Shown here piece by piece: positions 23,601-33,800 of a stretch of DNA of 64,000 nucleotides (position 1 is its first letter; each line of letters opens with the position of its first letter). The translations under genes and the position numbers were made by a program. The DNA is from Sphaerolaimus hirsutus (taxonomy: Eukaryota > Nematoda > Chromadorea > Monhysterida > Sphaerolaimidae). The DNA lies in assembly GCA_964036195.1 (NCBI GenBank), contig OZ038458.1:13901832-13965831 (forward strand), in the 5' to 3' direction. The notes beneath the pieces were generated by a model. The model was not told the DNA's origin. It saw nothing but the letters and a program-made list of their open reading frames with translations, and did not search any database.

Positions 23601-26600
23601 CACATTTAAAGGAAACAGAAATGATGATGATGAAATAACAATGATGAACATGATGTGAAATTAATTATGCTCTATCAGATGGGAAATATTAAATTTCATG
23701 TTTCAGTAAAATTTAGTTGACACGAGCGTTTACCCAGTTACCCAGCGTGTGTGGCGTCAATTACCAAGCTCGTCTATTAACGTACGCGGTGGCGAGCATT
23801 TTGTTCAGATCGGAGCTGCTGTAGAGGGCGACCTTTCTCTGCCTTGCACCCCGTTGCCCGCCGGTCACAGGGCTGGGAACTGCCAGGGGACTGGCGGCAG
23901 TCTCCGTCGACGGGTACTGGGCCCCAATGGGCGTGCACAGGTCCAGCTGCGTGGGCTCGGTGAGCACGTCGGCGCTGCCAGACATCTCTGCTGCTGCTGC
24001 TGCCTCGATCTCTCTCTTTCAGTCAACCGGTGCAAGTGCCGCTGCGATGGCTCTCCAGTGCGCCACTCGGCTCACTTTTATTGACCCCAAAGTGGGATGT
24101 TTTTTTGCGCGGTGATGTGCAAGATTTTTTTACTTTGTAAGCGGAGCTTCGATTTTTAGTGCGTGTTGTATTCTAGTGCGTCATTTCAGTTCTTTTTTAG
24201 TGCGTCAAATAATCCGTGGTATGTTTCTCCCAATAAGAGTACCTAGTGGGAAATGCACACCTTTATCGAACGAAAAAGGTGACAAAAATTCTCCAAAAAG
24301 TATATTTTTGAAAATACTCCCCCATCGTCATGCGGTGCACACAATGAAGCAAATACGATACGCCGCTGATCAAAATGAGTGGTGTGCGTTTTGTGGCCCG
24401 TATGAAACAGTCTATTAAAAACCCTCCATCCACTCAAACAGACTAGCCGCAACCAGTCGCGTGATGCCGGGCGCGGTCAGCTACGCGGCCAGCTCCATTG
24501 CCATCCTGCAGCGGGTGGCGCTGTCCTGCGTCGACTCGTGCCACGGCCATCTCAATGCCCAATTGAAGGCGCACGTGAAGCAGGCCAGGCAGTCGCTGGC
24601 GCACGTGCACAATAAGCGACTGATGCTTGGGACTGGGGTGGAGGGCGGAGCCAAGGGCGATGAGATAAGGGCTACGCATGTGCGCTATCTGGGTGAGTCG
24701 GGTGCCTGCGCACGAGCCCTGTGGGGTGAAGTGTCGAATGTCATACAAATTTGTCAATTGTTATGCAAAGTTCAGTTATAAAATGTTTTCTTTTTGTTAT
24801 TATTGACACTGGACACTTGACTTTACACTTTACAGGGTTCGGGACTGAACCCAGATAGTCGTCTGATTTTATGTTTTGTAGGTATACTCGGTGGACATCA
24901 CACTTAGTATGGAAACCTACCATAACCCATCTGAATAATGAAGCAAAAATTATACAGTTTTTTCATCGTAATGTTTATGTAGTTTTTACCATGGAATAAT
25001 TGAGTACGAAAATTATTACAAGATTTTATTCATTAAATTTCGTAGGATTCTACACATACTTTGCGGTCCGCCGAGTATAGATATTGTCTGTTTTCCCACG
25101 CAGAGGACTTGCTGAGCAAGTTGCTGCAGGCTGTGCAGCTGGACACCAAGACCGCCCTGGCCGGCCTGTTGCAGTTCGTCACGCCCGACGTCACGTTCGC
25201 CAGCGAGACCCGTTTTCGCGTGGTGCTCGCGCGCGCCACCAGAGAACGCCTGGTGGTGCAGCTGCTGCGAGACGCCGTACAGCTGGCTGACGAATTCTGT
25301 TCTGGGGCCGGCGACAAGGCTTATGTGCATTCGGCGCTTATTTTACTGTTGTCGAGGTTCTGCCAGGAGCTGCAGGTGTCTGTAGCTGGGTCTGTTCTGT
25401 GTTCATGCCGTAATGGCGGCCCGCACACTAGTTGATACATTTCTGTCAACTGGTCTGTGTCAATTGGTCTGTGTCAACTCAGATTTCGGCTTCACGTGTT
25501 GCCGAGCGATCTGCAAATGCGCATGCAAAAATTTTGAAAGATAAATATTTTGGCAAGTGCATTTGGATATCGCTCCGCGACACGTGAAGCCGAAATCTGA
25601 GTTGACCTATACCAGTTGATTGTCAACTAGTGTGTGCGCTGCCAATTGCAACACTGTCATTTTTTCTATTAAAATTTTTTTCCTTGTTCCTCAGCTACCT
25701 GCTCAACCTGTGCGAGAAGCAGTTCTCTCTGGACGCGAACACCGAGTCTGCCGCAGCGGGCGGGCTGACCAACTTGCAGTCGGGGCCGCGGCCGCCCAAG
25801 GACGTGGAGCAGTACACGCCGGCCGACAGGGTCACCAAGCAGCTCGGCGCCGCCGCGCAGAGACTGCTGGATAGATACGTCGAGATGGAGGGCAGCGGCT
25901 TGTCGCAGGTGCGCATTGGTGTATTTTATGCTGATTTTAAAAGTATTGAGCTTCGGGCGAAGTGACTTTGATGTCGCCATTCGCTTTTTAAACATTCGAT
26001 GTGAAAATGTGCTCGATATGTAGACTACTAATGGCGGGCCACACACTAGTCAACTGGTCTGTATCAATTCAAATTTCAGCTTCGCGTGTTGTAGAACGAT
26101 CTCCAAATGCACATGCACCAATGTTACGCAATAAATATTGCGGCAAGTGCATTCGAAGGTCGCTATGCGACACGTGAAGCCAAAATCTGAGTTGACACAG
26201 ACCAGTTGACACACGTGTCAACTATTATTCATTGGGCCGTCATTTGTTCATCATTTTCGATGCGAACAGAAGTTATATTCTCGACATCACATGTCCAAAT
26301 CCTACACGCAACTGGCACATCATCACAGTTACTGGTTAAATCGGTGGACACGCGCGACTGGCTCGCCTGTCCCGAACCTAAGGCTGTGCGCGCAGTGATG
26401 AAGCGATTGGTAGAGGACTTGGCCGACATTGACAACCGGGTCGGCCAGCTGTACGTGGAGGGCGCCAGGAGGGCAGGTCTGCATATTGGGGGATTTTCGA
26501 GTTCCGATGGCTAGAAATGGTAAATATCCAACCGCTTCGCTGAGCGTGTGCGGCGAGAAAAGAGACCACAGCACTTTACGGCACCTGGGGCCACTCCCAA

Positions 26601-27478
26601 ACCCTGTAAAATAAAAAACGACCGGTAAACATAAACTTTTACGTTTTACAGTGTATTTTACATGACATTTAACATTTGACAGAGTTTGACAGGGCCCCCT
26701 TATCACCGTAATCCCCAAATAACAGCGCCCATTCCCAGGCGGCGGTGCGAGCGATTCGAGCCGCGGCCGTCGCACGCTGACTGCAGGCGCACGCGGCACA
26801 TCTACAAAGGGCACCGGCTGGCGGCCGCTGGACGGCGGCGGCGCTATGAACGCACTGGATAAGCTATGGGCTGAGAGAATCGACTATTTCGCCCCGGTGC
26901 AGTTCAACAAGGCCAGCATTGTGATGGGCATAGTGAAGATATGCTTGAAGACTCTGCTGGAAAGCGTTAGGCTGAAGACTTTCAGTACGTACGGGTTGCA
27001 GCAGGTGCAAGTGAGTTCGTTTGAACTATTATAACATCCAAAAATAATAATATTTGTGAAAAAATGGCAAATCGGGTAATTCAAATCAAGGAAAAATCAG
27101 ACAATTCAGGGAAAAATTGAGTGTCGCCAATCAAACTTTTATTGATTTTAGATTTCGAAGTTTTTGTAATAATGCAAAATATAGAAGCGATACGGGACAC
27201 CTCCTTGTTGGATGGTTTATTCTACAAATATTCTATTGTGATTGCGTTATGTTAACCATTTTTATGTATTTTCCAATTTCACACATGTTGCCAGTTCAAA
27301 GTTAGTCAATTCCCAGGTGGACTGCCAGTACTTGCAGCTGTACTTATGGAACTTCGTGTACGATGAACAGTTGATGTTTGTAATGCTGGACGAAGTTCTG
27401 AAGACAACCATGCAACGTTGCATTCAACCGGTGCTTATGAACCAATCTATTGTCGATAGCATATGCGAAAGAGCGTGA
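14612..27478 (+). CDS. VPS51: VPS51, GARP/EARP tethering complex subunit
   Basis: Scaffold subunit of the GARP and EARP complexes, which tether endosome-derived vesicles at the trans-Golgi and recycling endosomes. Exons: 14612-14749, 15057-15218, 16469-16641, 17004-17185, 17427-17569, 18532-18658, 19055-19226, 24442-24692, 25104-25377, 25695-25908, 26329-26476, 26739-27010, 27317-27478. About 805 residues; the human protein is 782 from memory. Recognised blocks are [85 protein letters not shown] and a C-terminal [10 protein letters not shown]. Start chosen at the ATG before [10 protein letters not shown]; the frame stays open upstream, so the start is uncertain. The exon 9 donor GTCTGT was chosen to keep frame. 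AATAAA lies at 27719. Intron 7 hosts an antisense gene and several introns hold MITEs. Confidence 0.95.
15244..15753. mobile_element. hAT-like MITE, CAGGGGTCTCC termini
   Basis: Begins CAGGGGTCTCCTAGG and ends CCTGGCAACCCCTG. Flanking 8-mers GTGTCGAG and GTGTCGAA match at seven of eight bases. It lies 25 bp downstream of the VPS51 exon 2 donor. Internal CTATCTATC and poly-C tracts match the copies at 4354 and 51392. Confidence 0.8.
15754..16468. other. VPS51 intron remnant with degraded repeat
   Basis: AT-rich intron. The stretch at about 15910-16280 (GGCCCTGTGTCATTACGC, GGGTCTACATGCG) resembles 50915-51295 in the GPCR region, so both are copies of one unnamed repeat. Confidence 0.5.
17567..18285. 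mobile_element. hAT-like MITE that duplicated a VPS51 splice donor
   Basis: Element 17575-18277 begins TAGGGTTGGAAAAAAAACG and ends CATCGGCCAACCCTA. It is flanked by exact copies of GCTGTGAG (17567-17574, 18278-18285). The duplicated bases are the last three of VPS51 exon 5 and its donor GTGAG. Ends are octamer A/T runs joined by CG. The copy at 58320-58976 shares its interior. Confidence 0.92.
18687..18830. repeat. Truncated relative of the TAGGGTTGG A/T-run MITE
   Basis: TTAGGGATGGCC followed by A/T runs with CG and then GCTCCCATATATGGTTATCG...GTATATCAGAC, which matches the interior of 17575-18277. The right end is missing. Confidence 0.65.
19273..19480. repeat. 200-bp palindromic MITE, copy 1
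   Basis: Starts GTATACTCGACGGACATCAC and ends TTTGCGGTCCGCCGAGTATA. A close copy lies at 24878-25080 in the next VPS51 intron. Confidence 0.75.
19487..19889. repeat. TIR element, ACCGTATTACCTCGAA family
   Basis: Left ACCTCGAATTATCCCCCC, right GGGGGTATTTCGAGGTAATACGGTA, with runs of C and CCTCGAATAAACCCC inside. Non-coding, in VPS51 intron 7. Confidence 0.65.
19890..21413. other. VPS51 intron 7, no gene seen
   Basis: AT-rich intronic sequence between repeat copies and the 3' end of the antisense gene. It has a short GATAATGATAAT-like run at about 20530. No exon is supported. Confidence 0.4.
21414..23985 (-). CDS. Unrecognised Gln-rich protein, gene nested antisense in VPS51 intron 7
   Basis: Not recognised. 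Six exons on the minus strand join in frame with GT-AG introns: 23985-23786 (ATG), 23463-23307, 22724-22578, 22357-22217, 22142-21878, 21523-21414 (stop). The product is about 339 residues. The N-terminus is Ser/Thr/Pro-rich. The middle holds LPFWMLHP and [20 protein letters not shown], followed by [15 protein letters not shown] Gln/Ala-rich, probably coiled segment follows ([17 protein letters not shown]), and the tail ends AVRYPFLKP. No signal peptide or TM helix. All four internal junction phases fit, which supports a real gene rather than chance frames. One intron contains a CCCGAT hAT-like MITE (22773-23288). A family search is needed to name it. Confidence 0.75.
22773..23288. mobile_element. 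hAT-like MITE with CCCGAT arrays
   Basis: Begins TAGGGTTCAAACGGGAT and ends CCCGTTTGAACCCTA, flanked by GGGTAGGG on both sides (22765-22772, 23289-23296). Same family as 13724-14474. Lies in an intron of the nested antisense gene. Confidence 0.88.
23530..23757. repeat. Palindromic MITE, GTTGACA/CACACAC family
   Basis: Ends CCACACACGTGAGTTGTCGTG and CAGCGTGTGTGGCG with internal GTCAACT mirrored as AGTTGACAC. It lies in the first intron of the antisense nested gene. Confidence 0.6.
24712..24850. repeat. Introner-family TIR element in a VPS51 intron
   Basis: Left GAGCCCTGTGGGGTGAAGTG, right CACTTTACAGGGTTCGGGAC, with AAGTGTCGAATGTCAT and its mirror in between. It lies about 20 bp after the exon 8 donor but does not fill the intron. 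Confidence 0.6.
24878..25080. repeat. 200-bp palindromic MITE, copy 2
   Basis: Starts GTATACTCGGTGGACATCAC and ends TTTGCGGTCCGCCGAGTATA. Copy 1 is at 19273-19480. Confidence 0.75.
25422..25655. repeat. Palindromic MITE, GTTGACA family
   Basis: GGCGGCCCGCACACTAGTTGA on the left and CAACTAGTGTGTGCGCTGCC on the right. The inner TCAGATTTCGGCTTCACGTG is mirrored. A related copy is at 26030-26225. Both lie in VPS51 introns. Confidence 0.75.
26030..26225. repeat. Palindromic MITE, GTTGACA family
   Basis: GGCGGGCCACACACTAGTCAACT on the left (read as two blocks) pairs with GTTGACACACGTGTCAACT at the right. Inner AATTTCAGCTTCGCGTGTTG is mirrored. Closest relative is 25422-25655. Confidence 0.65.
26590..26700. 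repeat. Introner-family TIR element in a VPS51 intron
   Basis: Left GGGGCCACTCCCAAACCCTG, right TTTGACAGGGCCCCC, joined by TAAAAT/ATTTTACATGACATTTAAC repeats. It lies within intron 11 and does not reach the splice sites. Confidence 0.6.
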
Positions 27479-27800
27479 ATTAGTGTTTCAACTTTCTAGT
27501 TTTTGTGTGTGTGGTCTTGCTTCTCGGTAATCGATGGATATGTAAATATTTACATTGTTCCTTATTGGATTCTGTGATACTCCGCGACGGTGGGTTTTCA
27601 GATTTTTACCCGCGGTCCTACTAGACTTGAAATTATTGGAATCAATGAAGGGTGTCGACTTCTCTGAGCATTTTCCTTTATATAAATGGCGTTGAAAAAT
27701 ATACAAATTTGAATAAGCAATAAATAAATATACTGACGTCACAACCACCGAAATTTCCGAGTAAATTCCGAAGTTCCCCGTAAAATATGAGCACACGTAT

Positions 27801-30800
27801 CTAGACCCTTGCCCCGGCAGTAATCACGCCACCGGAATTGCTACAAGGCGGCGGTGTAGCCGCGGGCGTGGCGCCAGAGTCTGGCGTGGCGTCGTCCGCT
27901 GAGCTGCTGTCCGCTGGTGTGCCCACTCCGCTCATCGCCCCGTTCGCCTGCGGTGCAGTTTTTGAAGTGGCGTTTTGGAGTGGTTTTGAAATCTAAAATG
28001 GCCAAAATAATGGTTTTTAAGGTTAAAATGGGCAAGATGATCACATAATTTTAGCCTGGTTGAGAAGTGCATGTTGTGAGTGTCAAATGGGCAACCTTTT
28101 AAACGTGTGGATATTTTTGCAAAAAGAAAGCCACTAATAAAAAAGCGCCGCTGTTTAATAAACTGCTTTTTTCACCCCTACGGTACCAAACAACAGCACT
28201 CACCCTAGTGGCAGCTCGCATAGCACTCTCCACTTGAGGTTGGTACTCCCGTTCGGCGGGCACGTGCACCTTGGGCAGCAGCTGCCCATCCAGCGGCCAC
28301 GCCTCGTGCACCGGCCACAGGCGGCGAGCGCGCAGCTGCGACTGCCACGAAAGGTGCTGCGTCGCTTGCAGCGCGTCCGCCTCGCATCGGTGCCGCGACA
28401 GCAGCTCGCGCTGGGGGATGCGGAGAGGGGCTGGGTTAGAATGGAGGGTGGAAAATGGAGAGTAACGGGGTGCCAACTTTTTAAAAAATAACATTTTTGC
28501 ACTAAGAGATGTGACCAGCCACCTATAACGTACAATTTATGCCACTTTTCTGGCATTTGTCGACCCATTTGTGTTTTTCGACCCATTTTTGCGGTAAATA
28601 ATAGAAAATGCTTCAATATGAGAACTTTTACAAAGATCCCAATCCCGATCCCGAAAAGATGCCAATACAGATCCCAATCCTGATCCCGAGACACCAATCC
28701 CGATCTCGAAATCTAAAAAACCAATCCCGATCCCGAAATCTAAAAGGCAATCCCGATTTCGAAGTCAGTCCTGTTTGAACACTAACCTTATTCTTTTCGA
28801 ACTGCACCAAGGCTGCAGAAATTGCTATGGCGAACGGCTGTCTGGTGCTGCTTTCCTGACCGCTACGGTCAACGGACGTCGAGTTCGGGGACAGCGTGTT
28901 TGGCTGGAAATAGAAAAATCCCAATTCGAAGAAAAGCGAAATTCCCAAAATGGGCCCACACACGCTAGTTGACATCGACACCAAAGGCAATTGGTGCCGA
29001 TCACGATCCAGTTGACATTTGGTGTCGACGTCAACTAGCGTGTGGGGCCATTCCCACATACACTAGTTGACATCATAAACTGTGTCAACTAGATTTTGGT
29101 TAATCATGTGTTATGTTCAATTTTCCTATGTGATAGAGCATAAATAGGTAGCTACTTTCATATCGTGGCACTTAATTTTCATTGTTTCTGTTAAGTGTGA
29201 TGCTTTATTTTTGTGTTATTAAGTTGACATTCAGTTGACCGAATTTGCGATGTCAACCAATGTGTGACCCAAATCCTCCAAAACCAACCACATCCAGTTC
29301 GAGCGTATTGTAGACCTGCATATCCCTGAACATGCGACACACTGACAGCGGCGGCTTGAATCCATGCGTCCGCCGCGCGGCCATCCGCAGCACGAGTCGT
29401 TCAACTGTGAGCGCCAGCCGTTCCCGCTCTACGCGTTGACGCACTTGCAGCTGGTCGCGTTCCGCACTTTGCGACGAGTGTAATGCAGCCATACAATCGG
29501 GCACTGCGAGGGCGGATGTGATATGCGATAGTTACGCACAACTAGGTCGTCAAATCTCCGCTTTACTAAGGCAAAATTTTTCCGTTTCCATTTTTCCCGG
29601 TTCATTTTCGTTTTTCGGCAGTTTTTCTGTTGTTGTTTTGCACGCATGGAGGTTTTTCAATTATGCAAATTTTTCTGCTTCCATCAACATTTCTGCAAAT
29701 TTTTCTGTTTCCGGAAAAATGTATGCATTTTTCCATTTGTGGCAAAATATCTGCAATTTTTTTTACATTTGTGGCAAAAAAATTAAAAAATTCAGTTTCC
29801 ATACAAATTTTGCTTTTCGTTTCCGTCAAGTGCAAATTTTTTGCCACCTAGTCACGACAACAACCAAAGAATTACAAATATACCTCGAGTACTTTTTCCA
29901 CCACAATCAGCTTTCCTAGCCTTTTGTTCCTCCTCCCATTTGTCCTTGGTGAGGTAACTTCTCTTGGCTAGTAAAAAGTTGCTAGTGTCAATCCTGGGCG
30001 TGTCGTGGACGTGCCGGTCGCCCGCCCGCTGGTACTCCACTGCGGTGCTGTACCATCGACGGGCGATCTGATCGATTAAGCATGTAGATGTGCATAAGCA
30101 TAGTGGAATCATGTTAGGTGACAATTTCGCACCTCGTCGAGTGACACATGATGATGTGGCAGTAAAAGGAGTTAAAATGTGATTTGGTGAGACATCGCAT
30201 ATTCGTGTCAACTGAATGACAACTACATCACACAAAAAGAATTTTAAGGCATCGCACTCAAAAGAAACAATGAAAATTGAGTGTCCCGATTTCAAATTAA
30301 CTTTGTTCCATCATATAGGAAAGTTGATAATCAACCTAAGTTTAGTTGACATGAATTTTGTCACATGAACACTAGTGTGTGGGGGACCACTAATAGTGTT
30401 TAGAGAGTAGCAAAAAACGACAACAACGAATGTGGATTTATCGACATTTTTCCTGGGAGTTACAAGAAAATTGTCACTTCAAACTTTATACATCACTGTT
30501 CTTGCCACTTCACAAGGTTCGAAATCGTAGTATCTCAAAAAACATGGAAAACTTTCCCTCACCAACCTCTTTCCTCAAGCCTCTATAAGCATCATAACAA
30601 TTCCCAGCATGCAGCGCGTCCGTAAACCTCATCTGCGCGCCAGCCACCTGCGACCAGTGCAGCTCGTTCTGGGTGCCCTGCGCCAGCGCGGCGAGTCTGG
30701 CCGCCTTGGCAGCTTTCTTGCCGCCGCGCGTCGCCCCGCTCGCAGTCACGCTGGTGAGCGACGTGCAGGATGGTGATGGAGTGATGTGCACCGTCACCTC

Positions 30801-33800
30801 GGCCGTGGACATTGTGGTTGTAGGGGTGGCTGCGGCGCCGCTCGCGTCCCACTGAGTTGGGAGGGGCTGTGTGATGATTGGAGCAGAGTTTTTATAAGTG
30901 CTGAACTTTTTCCTAAGTAAACGTATTTTATTTTTACTCAACATTGAGTACAGAAAACGTTAAGTAATTTGTTTAGCTCTAATACTGCGTAAAAGGTGAG
31001 TAAACGTAAAATCCAATATCTAGTAATTTGTTTGGCTCTAGTTACTCAGAGAAAACGTAAAAACAAGTATTTTTTAAAAATTTTGTACCCAGGAAAACAT
31101 AAAGGCAAGTGAAAGTCAAAGTGAGAGTCGTCACTTTCCCTACTCGTCGCAACTTTCGTTTTTTCTACTCCCATTTTCGCGCCATTTCAATTCATTTGAG
31201 CGTTTCATGCGCCCCATAAATTTTTCTAAATTACATTTTCTGCACTCGCGTACTTTCAAAAAGTACGCGTAAACGTGAGCACAGGTATTTTTTAATAGGT
31301 GGAATGTAAACGTGAGTATTCACTGAGTACTAGAGTATATGTATTTTTCGAGTAAACGTAAACACTTTTCAACAAATACGGATTGGGCGAGACTTGTCAG
31401 CGATGAAACAAGGATAACGAACTAGATCTTTTCTGTTGATCCTAGTGATTAGAGATTCAGGTTTTACGGGTGTTTTCAGCTCGCCTCCAGTTGGCGACTG
31501 TTTTACAACGCGTGGAGAAGCCGCCGCCGCATCGGCGCACGCCGGAGGTGCCCCGCTATCGTTAGGAGACAAGCCCCTATTTATGAGCAACCTGCAACGT
31601 TGGCGAACTCTTTTAACGTAGTAAATTACCTAGATCAAATGTCTACCGCGCTAATAAATATAACGATATATACCAACAAGCCAAAAATCTACCTACAGCC
31701 GTTTTTTAGCTAGAAAATCCGATAAAAACCCTTCCAACTCATTTAAGTTTTCTAGAATGAGTATTTTTTATCTCCGTCAACTGTGTCAACGGACTCCACA
31801 TTCCGGTTAACTAAAATGCGTACAAAGCCCATTTATGTCCTTTCAACGTGTTGGTCACTTGAACAGCATAGATCACCTGAGCGGAGGAACCTTCTGTTCG
31901 GCGCTGCTCTGCTGCAGCGGCTTGGCCACGCCGCCCTCCTCCACCAAGACGTTCAACTGCTCACTTTGCTGCTGCGCCACCACGGACACGTTCTGCGTGC
32001 TCCAGGGAGCAGTCCCAGACCCTGTAAAATGTCAAATGTCAGTCAAAGTGTCAAAAGTCATGTAAAATGCCTAGTAAAATGGCAAACTGCCATTTCACCG
32101 GGCATTTTCCATGACTTTTGACACTTTGCATGACATTTTACATTTTACAGGGTCTGGGACTGGCACCAGGCCGCGTTGGCCACGCTCGTCCGGTCGAAGG
32201 TCACCTCGATCGGTCGCGCCGCGTCGATTGAAAGTGACGCCAGCAACGTGCGGCTGCGGTCGCTGGTAGCTCTATTCGGCTGCGGTGGGCGTGGTGATAA
32301 GGAGCGACAGCGATTCGCTGCTCCGCTTTGGGTCGGTTTGGCTGGCACGGTTTGAACAGGACAGGCGGGTGCCCGTTTGATACACTCGGAAGTGGTGTCT
32401 GATTTCGCTGGCGGCGCCGAGCTGCGGGGATCACATAGTTTATTTCAAATATTTACGTAGAGTGAAATGATATGAAAACGGTCCATAGCAGAGTCTCAAC
32501 TTTTTGTTTTCCGCTTGCGGAATATTTCGACCTAGCCGTTTTCCGGCAGCTGAAATTTTTTTATCGTTCCAGTTTTCGGCAAGTAAATTCTTTTACCGTT
32601 CCTTTTTTATCTTTAAAAAAAACTTTTTTCCTTTCCAGTTTTCAGTTTTCTGGTGGCTGAAATTTGATAACATTCCTGTTTTACGTACCGTAAGACAAAC
32701 ATTTTGACAGTACCCAAAACAGACCATTCAGTATCAGCAAGTAGCCGTTTCTTTTTGCTGTAGGCCGCCGCGCTGTGCGGCACCGCAACGCTAGGCGCAA
32801 TCTTAGCTGGTTGTTCCGTCACTTCCGCTGGCTTACTCGTTTTACTTGACACATCAGAGCAATCAGTGACATCAGCAGCGACACTATTGCTCGCTGGCTC
32901 AGTGCCAACGCTGTCAACTGGAGCACTTGGCTTTAGTGAATTTGGGCTCGTCGAAGTTTGTGCAGTCGTTGGTAAAACCAGTCTGCGCCTCGACGCAGCC
33001 AATGACCGGCTATCGGAATGATCAGAGTCGGAATCGTGAAAATCAAACACGTCGCCGCCCGTCGATGTGTCCGCTGGCCGCGAAGTGCCTGAAAAATTGC
33101 ACAATGAATTTTTTGTTTGCTTATTTTGAAACAAATGAAAGTTGCATTACCTGATGTGGGTGATATTACTGAGATGACACCAACATTAGAAGCGGCGCCC
33201 TTTTTATTCGGTGAGTTTGTCAACTTTCTCCGTTTATTCGGTGTGAAAAGTGTCGCTGGTTGGCCAGATTGATTCGCAGCCTGCAGTCATGAAACAAGTG
33301 GATCATTGTACCTGCGCACACTGGTTTGCACCGCTACTTTGGTGAAAACTGACATGGCCACATCCAGTGTACAATTATTGTATGCTATATGTGTTTTAGG
33401 TTTCAAATTTTTCAAATTTAAACTTACATAAATTTAAATAACATAAAATCATTCAACCGAGTCGATTCATTAAAATTTCAATTAAATTTCAGTTTTCAGG
33501 AAAGTGCAGCGCCAAAAGTATGCTGCGGTATCAGAGATAAACCACAACCGACCCACCTGCATTTGCATGTGTTTCCTTTTGTTACGCAAGTATTCCCGGC
33601 GGCGGCGCGCCAACGCATAAGAAGCGACCAGCGATGGCGAGGGACTAGTGCCGGCGGGATCAGCACTGCAAAATAAAATAAATGAAAGTCCAGTGCGAAT
33701 GTTTTCAACAATGGAAGTTGGACATGGAAATATGTTCAAAAAAGCTTAGAATACATAGAGAGTGACACTTATACTTGAGATGCATGTGGTCAGATGTAGA

